Positions 10,046-17,995 of a stretch of 64,000 nucleotides of DNA are shown piece by piece. Origin of the DNA: Algoriphagus sp. NG3 (GTDB lineage Bacteria; Bacteroidota; Bacteroidia; Cytophagales; Cyclobacteriaceae); the NCBI RefSeq assembly GCF_034119865.1, contig NZ_CP139421.1:806001-870000 (forward strand), read 5' to 3'. Each line of letters opens with the position of its first letter. The stretch's first letter is position 1. A model generated the notes under the pieces. The model was not told where the DNA came from. It did no database searches and saw nothing but the letters and a program-made list of their open reading frames with translations. The position numbers were made by a program, and so were the translations under genes.

Positions 10046-10708
10046 ATGGAAAATTCAAACCCCAATCCCGCAATTGCTTCCTCAACTTCTTCAACCATTT
10101 CCGATGAAGTAAAAAAGTTCTATAAAAATGATTTTAAGGAGCTGTTTTTAACTGTTGTCAAAAACCCAATTGATGGGGTATTTCATTTATTTAAAAATCC
10201 TACTAAGGATGCATATAAGAATGCATTGATTCTTTATTGCTCGGTATTTGTATTTTTCTTGATTGGTATATATATTATTGCTGGAGAAAGCAGAGGTTTT
10301 TTGGAGTTTTCTGACTTTATGAAGTTAAGTCTTGTTCCAGTTATTTTTATGTTTACTATTACGTTACTGTCATTTGCTATAAAATCAATTTCAGGTAAGC
10401 CGGATTTTAAGAATGAGTTGCAGACAGGTGCTATTTCCGGAATACCTGTAGCTTTTTTGGTACCTATATTATTGATTTTGAAAATAGCTTTATCCATTGA
10501 TAATGTTTTTGTATTAGTAAGAAATCCAGCTGGTGTTGGAGTGTTTGGTTTTATTGTGCTACTTTATATTGTTATGATGTTTATTAATATATTCCAACAA
10601 TCTCTTAAAGCTTCAGGAACCAAGGATGCTGTTGCTTGGTATTTATCACCTTTAGCGATTTTTGGAGCATTTTATATCACTGATATGGTTATTGAAAGCA
10701 TGTTTTAG
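10046..10708 (+). CDS. Multi-pass membrane protein, possibly Yip1-like
   Basis: This 220-residue protein has a soluble N-terminal segment of about 60 residues rich in Ser and Lys. Five hydrophobic segments follow (about 63-80, 95-113, 130-150, 163-185 and 195-212). The layout, with a cytoplasmic head and five helices, resembles bacterial Yip1-domain proteins; this is inference from shape rather than a clear motif. No enzymatic residues are visible. It lies 84 bases after the lipoprotein gene and 38 before the next small membrane protein, so the genes may be co-expressed. Confidence 0.7.
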   Translation: MENSNPNPAIASSTSSTISDEVKKFYKNDFKELFLTVVKNPIDGVFHLFKNPTKDAYKNALILYCSVFVFFLIGIYIIAGESRGFLEFSDFMKLSLVPVIFMFTITLLSFAIKSISGKPDFKNELQTGAISGIPVAFLVPILLILKIALSIDNVFVLVRNPAGVGVFGFIVLLYIVMMFINIFQQSLKASGTKDAVAWYLSPLAIFGAFYITDMVIESMF

Positions 10709-10746
10709 TAAAAAGATATATCTGTTAAATTTTAATTCAACCGAAC

Positions 10747-10959
10747 ATGGGTATTATATTAATTATTGCAGGGATAGCACTTGTCTATTTTGGTATTAAC
10801 AAGAAAAATTCTCTTGGTGCAAAGCCTGTAGGAGAAATGTCAATGGATGAAGTTGGAAAGGCAGGTTGCAGTGGCTATTTCAAAATGATGATGATCTTAG
10901 GTGGGATAGCCCTTGTCTTAGTAGGAAGTGTTTTTATGGCAATGGATTCTTGGATGTGA
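10747..10959 (+). CDS. Small two-helix membrane protein
   Basis: This 70-residue protein has one hydrophobic segment at 2-17 (IILIIAGIALVYFGI) and a second at about 47-64 (MMMILGGIALVLVGSVFM). They are joined by a short polar loop with one Cys. I do not recognise a family. It follows the five-helix membrane protein by 38 bases, suggesting a partner role in the membrane. The ATG at 10747 and the strict two-helix layout support a real gene despite the size. Confidence 0.65.
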   Translation: MGIILIIAGIALVYFGINKKNSLGAKPVGEMSMDEVGKAGCSGYFKMMMILGGIALVLVGSVFMAMDSWM

Positions 10960-10986
10960 TTTTCATGTTCGCTAATTAATGAAATT

Positions 10987-11589
10987 ATGAGATGCTTTTT
11001 TAGTTTTCTTTGTATGGTTATTACGGTTTTATTAATCGCTGGATGTAATGTGGAGGAAGAAAACTTGGATGGTTATTCTAATTATTTTATGACATTTAAG
11101 GTGGATGGAAGTATTGTGGAATTTCGGAATACGGGAGTTGGGGGTGTAGCGAATGGTCCAATATATAATTCAAGAGTGCACTCTTTCGCTTTGTCTGGTA
11201 CTAAATTTATTTATAGTCAAGAAGAAAGTGATCTGTTCTTTCTGTCGTTTATTCAAGAATCTCCGGAATTAGAATTGAATCATGACTATGTCATCGATTA
11301 CACTTCCATCACTGGAGATTATGAAAATGAGATTCTCGATAGAGCGATTGCTTTGGTAGGATTTATTACATACTATATTGATCCCAATGGGGTTCAATTT
11401 ACAGCTATCCCTATTCACGACTTTGAGTACTTCAATAGGCAAACAGGGTATTCAGTGAAGTTTACCTCCATATCATCTGATGCTGTGGAGGGCATGTTCT
11501 CTGCGATTTTGTACAATCAGGAACTGGACAAATTAGTCAACATAACAGAGGGGAAGTTTCGACTGGTAAATGTCCTTAACAGGAATTAA
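10987..11589 (+). CDS. Hypothetical lipoprotein
   Basis: This 200-residue protein begins with a lipoprotein signal (LLIAGCNVEEE, Cys19-20 region). The remainder is beta-rich, with alternating hydrophobic and polar residues, as in the small sandwich lipoproteins common in Bacteroidota (pattern 'YFMTFKVDGSIVEF' near the start). No catalytic motif is visible and I cannot assign a family. It begins 27 bases after the two-helix protein, closing the plus-strand group. A hairpin that could end transcription lies at about 11683-11709. Confidence 0.7.
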   Translation: MRCFFSFLCMVITVLLIAGCNVEEENLDGYSNYFMTFKVDGSIVEFRNTGVGGVANGPIYNSRVHSFALSGTKFIYSQEESDLFFLSFIQESPELELNHDYVIDYTSITGDYENEILDRAIALVGFITYYIDPNGVQFTAIPIHDFEYFNRQTGYSVKFTSISSDAVEGMFSAILYNQELDKLVNITEGKFRLVNVLNRN

Positions 11590-11634
11590 AACTATTTAAC
11601 CCAGTTCAATTTTAAGAGGAAACTAAATAGGGCA

Positions 11635-11714
11635 TGCTGAAAAACGCAAGTAAAAGATTAAAAGCTATTATTATGAATGATTAGCCCATTTTTCATTCGA
11701 TGGGTTTTTCAGCA
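11635..11714. repeat. Inverted 11-bp repeat enclosing a terminator-like hairpin
   Basis: TGCTGAAAAAC at 11635-11645 and its exact reverse complement at 11704-11714 bracket 58 bases. A partial third copy (TTTTTCAGCA) occurs at 11898-11907. Inside, CCCAT and ATGGG pair and are followed by five T, which could end the lipoprotein transcript. The terminal repeats could be a relic of a small mobile element; no transposase or target duplication is seen. Confidence 0.45.
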
Positions 11715-12283
11715 AGTGCAATCTTTTTACTACAATAGGTCTATAACCATACACTCAAAAAGACAAAAACCCGAATTTTCAAGCTATCCTCAGCCATACC
11801 ATCTTCTGTGTTGGCCTCATTGGAAGTATTAGCATACATCTATCCTCGGCCGCTTTGAACCTGCCTTGCCGGTAGGCAGGGCTGGCATAGCTGTGACTTT
11901 TTCAGCAAGACCTAAATATTTATCAAGCTTTATTGAAATACTTGCAAATAGTTTCTTTTGCGAGTATTCCATTCTCTGTCTGGTTACCAGATTTGTTAAT
12001 GCATGTGATCTGGGAAGGTCTGGATCCTGTCTTAACAAGTGGTGATGATGGAAACTACTTTATAGGCTATACGCTAGGTGGAGCTCAGGAAAAATTTTGG
12101 TTTGATACTCTAATTGAGTCTGCTGTCCAATTCCAACTTATATCAGGGAAATCAAAAATGGAAGTAACTTTGCCCTTATTGCAGGAAAATCTTTGCCAGA
12201 GACCGAAACGGAACATTAATATCTTCCAGTCTTATAAGAATAACACCATGTGGAAAATTTGTTATATAAGACAGAATGTTTAT
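11715..12283. other. Gap with no clear gene; possible decayed coding fragment
   Basis: Between the lipoprotein gene and the DUF4197 gene I find no intact gene. A plus-strand frame at about 11978-12170 reads plausibly (segments such as GDDGNYFIGYTLGGAQEKFW). It then continues through antisense sequence of the next gene and has no recognisable family, so it may be a relic. An imperfect palindrome (CCTGCCT, 7-base loop, AGGCAGG) lies at 11860-11880; it is related to the 20-bp palindrome at 49805. Confidence 0.4.
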
Positions 12284-12985
12284 TTACTTATCCGTTTGCT
12301 TGGCATAGCCAAATACCTTTTGGAGCAAAGGCGAAGACCGGGAAGAGATGTCTTCGCGGATTTTCAGTTCTTCTTTGGCTATTTCTACAAAGAGCCCGTC
12401 AATGGCTTTTCTCGTCACATAAGCGGTGAGGTCGGTATTCACTTTTTTCACGAAAGGAACTTTGTTGTACTGGGTCATTACATCCTCCCAGTATTTTGTG
12501 GCTTCGGTTTTCTTCAGACTACCATCTATGATGGGGGTGAATTTCTCCGTGAGCGCAGGAGAGGTAGTATTGTTGAAATAGGTAGTGGCGGCATTCTCTT
12601 CGCCCAATAGGACATTTTTCACATCGGCGATACTCATTTGCTTGATCGCGTCCGTAAAGATGGGCTTCGCTTCAAGTGCTGCATCTTCGGCGGCACGGTT
12701 GAGACTGGTGACCGCTTGATCTACCAGATTGCCCAAGCCCATCGAGCGTAGTGTTTTTTCCACGTTTCTGGCTTCCTCGGGAAAAAGGATTTTGACATCG
12801 AGGTTTCCCAAGTATCCGTCTTTTGTTCCCAGACGATCCGCACTGATTCCTGTGGCTTTTTCCAATGCTTCTTTTAAACCGGAGTTGATTTCAGCATTGC
12901 TGGGAAGTTTGATGCTTTGGCCAAAAGAAGCCATTAAGGCTAAAAAGAAAATAAAACAGGTGGTAATCGGAGATTTGTAAATCAT
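12284..12985 (-). CDS. DUF4197 domain-containing secreted protein
   Basis: This 233-residue protein has a signal peptide (ITTCFIFFLALMASFGQ). The rest of the chain is covered by a DUF4197 domain. Typical family segments are 'GLKEALEKATGISADRLG', 'GYLGNLDVKILFPEEARNVE', 'LRSMGLGNLVDQAVTSLNRA' and 'AKPIFTDAIKQMSIADVKNV'. The role of the family is unknown; the protein is expected in the periplasm. I start at the ATG at 12985, which puts the signal peptide at the N-terminus. A further upstream ATG at 13027 would add 14 residues (MLETTPCNAIKHYP) that look like leader sequence. Confidence 0.88.
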   Translation of the reverse strand: MIYKSPITTCFIFFLALMASFGQSIKLPSNAEINSGLKEALEKATGISADRLGTKDGYLGNLDVKILFPEEARNVEKTLRSMGLGNLVDQAVTSLNRAAEDAALEAKPIFTDAIKQMSIADVKNVLLGEENAATTYFNNTTSPALTEKFTPIIDGSLKKTEATKYWEDVMTQYNKVPFVKKVNTDLTAYVTRKAIDGLFVEIAKEELKIREDISSRSSPLLQKVFGYAKQTDK

Positions 12986-13238
12986 TGGATAGTGTTTAAT
13001 TGCATTGCAAGGTGTGGTTTCCAGCATATAGACGCAGAAAAGGGCGCTGGTGTTCGCAGATTTAAATTATTGAGAGTTTCCGTAGATCTTCCTTTGCCTG
13101 AAAGTGTAAAATAATAAAGCCCGCTGATTTCCGCTGATCTAAATGGGCAGCACCTCTCATTCGGTCTTCGTCTAAAAGGTCTAGTTCAAAACAGTTCTGC
13201 AAGATTATGGATTTTTATAGAGAGCATCGCACTAAGTC

Positions 13239-13796
13239 TTACAACAATCCTTCAATCACCGCCGGAAAATGTTTGTGCTCCAAGGCATGTACTTTCTGGG
13301 CGATGGATTCAGGTGTATCAGCTGAGGTGAGTGGGACAGAAGCCTGGAAAACTATTCTTCCCTCATCGTAATTTTCATTGACCAAGTGGATGGTGATACC
13401 AGTCTCGGTGTCTCCAGCGGCTTTTACGGCTTCGTGCACAAAACTTCCATACATTCCTTTTCCTCCATATTTCGGGAGAAGAGCCGGATGAATATTCACC
13501 ATTCTATCCGGAAAAGCTCTGGTCAAATCGACTGGAATTTTCAGTAAGAATCCTGCCAGAATCACCCAATCTATATTTTCAGATTGGAGTTTCTTAAGTA
13601 GAGTACCTGCCTCCATTTCCTTTCTTGAAAAAGTAAAAGTCGGGACGTCGAAATTCTTTGCCCGCTCCAGTACAAAAGCATCAGACTTATTGGAAGCTAC
13701 CAATGCAACTTTGGCTTTATCGGAATTCTGGAAATGAGCCATGATCTTTTCGGCATTGCTTCCGCTTCCGGAGGCGAGGATTGCGAGGCGTTTCAA
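13239..13796 (-). CDS. purN: Phosphoribosylglycinamide formyltransferase
   Basis: This 185-residue enzyme transfers a formyl group from 10-formyl-THF to GAR in purine synthesis. It shows the phosphate loop SGSGSN (9-14), the catalytic pair Asn101 and His103 in NIHPALLPKYGG, and Asp144 in the ENYDEG loop. Its length is typical. The start is unusual: the first codon matching the family's MKRLAILASG start is TTG at 13796. No in-frame ATG lies upstream, and the first internal ATG (residue 19) would remove the phosphate loop. The gene is alone on its strand, 455 bases from proA. Confidence 0.93.
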   Translation of the reverse strand: MKRLAILASGSGSNAEKIMAHFQNSDKAKVALVASNKSDAFVLERAKNFDVPTFTFSRKEMEAGTLLKKLQSENIDWVILAGFLLKIPVDLTRAFPDRMVNIHPALLPKYGGKGMYGSFVHEAVKAAGDTETGITIHLVNENYDEGRIVFQASVPLTSADTPESIAQKVHALEHKHFPAVIEGLL

Positions 13797-13854
13797 GGTG
13801 TTTGATAGGTTTGGTCTAGCACGAAATTAATGGAATTCTCCCATCGGGCTGGTC

Positions 13855-13885
13855 AACCTTTGAGGTTTTTTTAACCTCGAAGGTT
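13855..13885. terminator. Stem-loop with near-perfect 13-bp arms
   Basis: AACCTTTGAGGTT (13855-13867) and AACCTCGAAGGTT (13873-13885) form a 13-bp stem with one mismatch, a 5-base T loop and a T-run after it on the plus strand. The word AACCTTTGAGGTT recurs at 14117-14129 without a partner. The hairpin lies 59-89 bases before the purN start, so it may end a plus-strand transcript or be a dispersed repeat. Confidence 0.45.
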
Positions 13886-14023
13886 TTTGACATGTTATTG
13901 CTGGCGGCGACACAGAGAAGATTGATTAACAATTTAATGTTTCCCGCAAAACCGCAGGCGCAATTTGATTTATGATAATTGAAGAACCTTAGGTTAGGTT
14001 TTGGCATTTATCCTGAATAAAAC

Positions 14024-14074
14024 TGTCTTGACTTCAAGACAAATATTAGGTAGAAATGTCTTGAGTTTAAGACA
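14024..14074. promoter_or_regulatory. Two tandem operator-like dyads (TGTCTTGA-N2-TCAAGACA type)
   Basis: TGTCTTGACTTCAAGACA at 14024-14041 is a perfect 8-bp dyad. A second copy at 14057-14074 (TGTCTTGAGTTTAAGACA) differs by one mismatch in the arms. Their centres are 33 bases apart, three helical turns. Such an arrangement fits two dimers of a winged-helix regulator. The sites lie 228-278 bases upstream of purN and 178-228 bases downstream of the end of proA, so the target is unclear. The rest of the gap 13797-14251 holds no gene. Confidence 0.45.
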
Positions 14075-14251
14075 ATTTTGTAACGCCCCTTAGATTCCCC
14101 TTGGTGACTTTGGATAACCTTTGAGGTTTATTTCTACCCATAAAGGTCGTTTTCTGCCAATTTTTCAATCTTCAAATCTTCCAATCTCGAATATCCAATG
14201 ATGAATTTCGAATGTCGAAGACTGAAGAGTGATCACTGAAAACTAACTACT

Positions 14252-15493
14252 TTAATCCCTCACTTGTCCATTTCCCCTCACAATCCACTTGTAGCTGCAA
14301 AGCTCTTTCAGTGCCATAGGACCACGGGCGTGAAGTTTTTGGGTACTGATACCGATCTCGGCTCCCAGTCCGAATTGGGCACCGTCGGTAAATGCCGTGG
14401 AGGCATTGGCATACACCGCGGCAGCATCCACTTCAAGAAGAAACCTGTCGATGACTTCCTGATTTTCGGCCACTATAGCTTCAGAATGCTTGGAAGAATA
14501 GGCTGCAATATGATCTAGCGCCTCATCCAGATTTGCTACGGTCTTGATCGCTAATTTCAATCCCAGAAACTCAGTTCCAAAATGGGATTCTTCAGCTAGT
14601 GAGATCAGGTCATTGCTGTCCAAAGCCGCAAAGGACTTTTCATCTGCAAATACCTGAACCTTGCTTTCCAGCATCGGCTCAATGATGTCGTTCAAAACAG
14701 CTAGATGAGCTTCATGGATCACCAGGCAATCTAAGGAGTTACAGACACTTGGTCGGCGGGTTTTGGAATTGAAAGCAATCTTTGTCGCTTTCTCCAAATC
14801 AGCTGATTCATCCACGTAGGTATGGACTATTCCTGCCCCGGTTTCTATAACAGGCACTTTTGCGTTTTCCCTTACAAAGTTGATCAGTCCCTGTGAACCC
14901 CGAGGTATAATCACGTCCACAAAACCCACAGCTTCCAAAAGTGCTTTGGTAGCAGCCCGGTCTGCGGGAAGTAGTTGGAAGGCATCGGTTGGTAGTTCAT
15001 TGACAGCCAATACTTGATGAATCAAACTCATAATGGCACGATTGGAGTAATCTGCATCAGATCCGCCTTTCAGCACCAAGCCATTTCCTGACTTCAGTGC
15101 TAGTGTGAACACATCAAAAGTAACGTTTGGCCTAGCTTCGTAAATGATCCCGAGCACGCCAAGCGGAACGGTGGTTTTCTCCAGGGAGAGTCCGTTTTCC
15201 AGCGTTTTGCTCTCCAAGACGTGATGCAATGGACTTGGTAGGGCGCTTACCTGGATGATTTCCCCGGCGATATTCTGGATTCGCTCTTCGGTAAGCAAAA
15301 GCCTGTCATACATAGGATCATTGCTATCCATGCGATCCAGATCCTTTTGGTTTTCTTCCAGTAGAAAGTACATGTTTTCCACCGCCGAGATTGCCAGATT
15401 ATGCAATACCTGGTTGACTTTCTCATTGCTGAGCCCGGTCAATTTTCTTGCTCCTTTTTTTACTCCTTCAAATATATGTTGGTACTCAGTCAT
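14252..15493 (-). CDS. proA: Gamma-glutamyl phosphate reductase
   Basis: This 413-residue enzyme reduces gamma-glutamyl phosphate to glutamate semialdehyde, the second step of proline synthesis. It has the aldehyde dehydrogenase fold. The catalytic cysteine is Cys251 in [16 protein letters not shown], and the cofactor region includes [14 protein letters not shown] (112-125) and the segment [14 protein letters not shown]. Its length is normal. The ATG at 15493 lies 8 bases inside the end of proB, so the two reading frames overlap and are co-translated. Confidence 0.97.
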   Translation of the reverse strand: MTEYQHIFEGVKKGARKLTGLSNEKVNQVLHNLAISAVENMYFLLEENQKDLDRMDSNDPMYDRLLLTEERIQNIAGEIIQVSALPSPLHHVLESKTLENGLSLEKTTVPLGVLGIIYEARPNVTFDVFTLALKSGNGLVLKGGSDADYSNRAIMSLIHQVLAVNELPTDAFQLLPADRAATKALLEAVGFVDVIIPRGSQGLINFVRENAKVPVIETGAGIVHTYVDESADLEKATKIAFNSKTRRPSVCNSLDCLVIHEAHLAVLNDIIEPMLESKVQVFADEKSFAALDSNDLISLAEESHFGTEFLGLKLAIKTVANLDEALDHIAAYSSKHSEAIVAENQEVIDRFLLEVDAAAVYANASTAFTDGAQFGLGAEIGISTQKLHARGPMALKELCSYKWIVRGNGQVRD

Positions 15494-16568
15494 GATCGAA
15501 AATATAGAGGTAATCGTAGTGTATTAATGCTTTGTGGTTCTTTTCGCCAAGCCGTTCATTGGCTATTTTGGAGGAATACTCTGCGCGGCCAAGCCCGATT
15601 TTGTGTCCGGACTCGTCACGAATAAGCAAGATGTCTCCTTTGGAAAACTCACCTTCCAGTTTAATAATTCCAATCGGCAACAAGCTCCGGATTACTTCGG
15701 CTGTAAGGGACGTTTTTGCACCTTCGTTGATTGTGATTTCTCCTACGTAATAATGTTCGCCATGTGCAAGCCATTTCTTCGCACCATGCTTGGCTTTCTG
15801 CGGTTCAAACCACGTGCAGCGTAAGCTCTTATCTGCAAAATCTTCCAGCACATTTTCCCGCTTTCCGTTGGCGATGATCACCTGAATCCCCAGATCAGCG
15901 GATTTCTTCGCCATGGCGTATTTGGTGAGCATCCCGCCACGCCCAAAAGAGGACTTGGATGCTGAGATGTAACTGGAGATTTCCGGCATCCGCGATGCTA
16001 CTTTTTCTATAAGTTGAGAATTGGGATCTGCAGGGTTGCCCGTATAAATCCCGTCCACATTGGTCAAGAGCATCATCGTGTCCGCATTGATCATAGCAGC
16101 TGTAAGACTTGCAAGTTCGTCGTTGTCGGTGAACATGAGTTCTGTGATCGTGACTGTGTCATTTTCATTGATAATGGGTAAAATCCCCTGGGAAAGCAAT
16201 GCCTGAACACAGTTTCTCATATTGAGAAAATGCTTCCTATCACGGAAATCCTCCTTTGTCACCAAGATCTGAGCAACTGGCTGATCGTGCTTTTCAAAGA
16301 AGTTTTGGTATTGATTGATCAGGCGGATTTGACCTGTGGATGCCCATATTTGTTTTCTGAACACAGGGTTGAGCTTATCAGGAAGAGGAATGGCTTGTCT
16401 TCCAAAAGCCACTGCCCCGGAACTCACCAGCACGATTTTTTTTCCACGGGAGGTCAGCTCCTGGATTTGGGCCACAAGTTTTTCCATACGTTCCAGATCA
16501 GGAAGTCCATTATCCTGCGTCAGTACATTCGACCCGATTTTAATTACAAGTAATTTGCTGTCTAGCAT
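15486..16568 (-). CDS. proB: Glutamate 5-kinase
   Basis: This 360-residue enzyme phosphorylates glutamate at the gamma carboxylate, the first step of proline synthesis. The amino-acid kinase domain starts [12 protein letters not shown] (5-16) and includes [20 protein letters not shown] and the [13 protein letters not shown] segment. A C-terminal extension of about 90 residues fits the PUA domain of longer ProB proteins. I start at the ATG at 16568, where the kinase fold begins ([13 protein letters not shown]). An upstream ATG at 16721 would add 51 residues without family similarity. It is first in a two-gene proBA operon. Confidence 0.96.
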   Translation of the reverse strand: MLDSKLLVIKIGSNVLTQDNGLPDLERMEKLVAQIQELTSRGKKIVLVSSGAVAFGRQAIPLPDKLNPVFRKQIWASTGQIRLINQYQNFFEKHDQPVAQILVTKEDFRDRKHFLNMRNCVQALLSQGILPIINENDTVTITELMFTDNDELASLTAAMINADTMMLLTNVDGIYTGNPADPNSQLIEKVASRMPEISSYISASKSSFGRGGMLTKYAMAKKSADLGIQVIIANGKRENVLEDFADKSLRCTWFEPQKAKHGAKKWLAHGEHYYVGEITINEGAKTSLTAEVIRSLLPIGIIKLEGEFSKGDILLIRDESGHKIGLGRAEYSSKIANERLGEKNHKALIHYDYLYIFDHD

Positions 16569-16744
16569 TTTTGAAAAATTTGGGTGAAAATAAGGAAGAA
16601 GGGCTGGAATAGCTAAGAAAGAGGGAGTGGGATTTACGATTTTGGATTTCAGATTTACGGGATCCTTTCCAGATTTGGTCTTTGACTCTATAAAATAAGC
16701 ATCTTTTATAGGAGATGCCATAAATCACAATTCGTAAATCCCAA

Positions 16745-17617
16745 CTACAATAACCCCATGCTCAGTGTCCCTACCAGCATCAAAACTTTGGCAAGTGTGC
16801 TAAGTTGGGTAAAGTGGTCTTTGCGGTCGGCAATGTAGATTCTGTACATAAAGTATATGAAAAACACTCCTAGTCCACCGAAATAGAAGAAAATTACCGG
16901 CCGATCGAGCTTGAAGGTGACAATCAAAATCGCACAGACAAATACGGATGCAATCAGGAAAATCACGGCTTTTGTTTTACGGAAGCCGATCACGATGGGC
17001 AAGGTGCGGCATCCATGCTTTCGGTCTCCCTGTCTATCTTCTATATCCTTGATGATTTCCCGTATTAAATTGAGAAAGAAGGCGAAAATGGCATAGGTAA
17101 GTACCAAAAGTTCCGACTTTTGGTAATGGAAAGCAATCAGATAAATGGAAACACCTGTGAGCAAAGCCACAGTGAAATTCCCGATAAAGGGCTCCCTTTT
17201 CAGCTGATTGCTGTAGAACCAAAGCAAAAATGCAGCGGCAAAATTAATGAAGGCCACGCTGGGACTGACGAGAAATCCCAATCCAATGGCCGTAAGATTC
17301 AGCAAGGTGTGAAGCAAAAGTACCACTCTGCGCTTGATTCCTTTTCCGACAACCACATTGCCAGGCCGGTTTACATAGTCGATTTTGACATCGTAATAAT
17401 CATTGATCATATAGCCTGCGGCCGTGATCAACAGGGTGGAAAAGATGATCACATAGAGCTTGTAATCCTGAAGTATAGGCAGACCCGAACGGGTGGTTTC
17501 TACCAAAAAATAGGCTGTCATCAACTGTGCGAATGCTACCATCAGCAGATTGATAGGTCTGCTGATCCGAAAAAGTCCCCGGATGGATATGGTTCTTTCC
17601 ACAGTCATAGTATTCAT
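16745..17617 (-). CDS. UbiA-family prenyltransferase
   Basis: This 290-residue integral membrane enzyme has eight to nine hydrophobic segments. Both Asp-rich motifs that bind Mg-prenyl diphosphate are intact: NDYYDVKID (72-80) and DIEDRQGD (191-198). The family attaches prenyl chains to aromatic or glycerol-phosphate acceptors. Related Bacteroidota proteins are often annotated as geranylgeranylglycerol-phosphate geranylgeranyltransferase, which I consider possible but unproven. It lies 176 bases from proB on the same strand, and the neighbours do not reveal the acceptor. Confidence 0.9.
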   Translation of the reverse strand: MNTMTVERTISIRGLFRISRPINLLMVAFAQLMTAYFLVETTRSGLPILQDYKLYVIIFSTLLITAAGYMINDYYDVKIDYVNRPGNVVVGKGIKRRVVLLLHTLLNLTAIGLGFLVSPSVAFINFAAAFLLWFYSNQLKREPFIGNFTVALLTGVSIYLIAFHYQKSELLVLTYAIFAFFLNLIREIIKDIEDRQGDRKHGCRTLPIVIGFRKTKAVIFLIASVFVCAILIVTFKLDRPVIFFYFGGLGVFFIYFMYRIYIADRKDHFTQLSTLAKVLMLVGTLSMGLL

Positions 17618-17688
17618 ATATCAAAAATAGATTCAATTCCGTTCACATCTAGGGAAATAGCTAGGTATGTGGAAATTATAGTTTGCCT

Positions 17689-17738
17689 AACCGCAGTGGG
17701 TGCGGAGATTTACGCAGAGGACGCAGGTCCATTTGTTT
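17689..17738. repeat. Dispersed repeat, 'aaccgcag...gcggag...cgcag' type, copy 1
   Basis: This short text of alternating ccgcag, gcggag and cgcagagg words ends in gcaggtccatttgttt. It resembles 30103-30147, 41883-41926 and, more distantly, 60766-60798. All four lie between genes. The rest of the gap 17618-17930 shows no gene. Confidence 0.55.
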
Positions 17739-17930
17739 AAGAGTGCCTGAAACAATGCGAAAGTGGCATAGTTGATTATTATCACCTGTCTATCGACGGA
17801 CATTTAGTGATTTAAGTTTTGGATTTAGTTTGGAAAAGTTCTGTGGGTATAGAAAAGTATCTAGTAAAAAGTAGATAAGAGTTTAGTGGATTTTTAGAAA
17901 CTAGAGAATTCTTGTAGTTCAGTTTATAAA

Positions 17931-17979
17931 GTCGAATTTGATCGGAGAGTACTTTATGTGACCTCCGATCAAATTCGAC
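17931..17979 (-). terminator. Perfect 17-bp inverted repeat after the GH144 gene
   Basis: GTCGAATTTGATCGGAG at 17931-17947 and its exact reverse complement at 17963-17979 flank a 15-base loop. The hairpin begins 17 bases after the GH144 stop codon and is followed on the minus strand by TTTAT. It probably ends the PUL transcript or stabilises its 3' end. The stem is unusually long and perfect for a simple terminator. Confidence 0.7.
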
Positions 17980-17995
17980 AGATTAAAAAAAGGGT

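Noticed and set aside
13040..13145. Words of the type 'ccgctgatttccgctgatct' after purN as a new repeat family
   Set aside because: Similar words are common between genes in this phylum, only one clear copy lies in this window, and no structure is evident.
13816..14007. Minus-strand frame of 63 codons between purN and proA
   Set aside because: It overlaps the hairpin and dispersed words, has no motif and would place a gene over the purN leader; coding is unlikely.
14156..16745. Runs such as 'aatcttcaaatcttcc' (14160-14250) and 'gggatttacgatttt' (16625-16745) as regulatory repeats
   Set aside because: They are AT-rich low-complexity text without dyads or fixed spacing; similar text also occurs near 48640.
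17622..17629. TATTTTTG on the minus strand as promoter of the UbiA-type gene
   Set aside because: It is four bases from the start codon and no -33 element is present.
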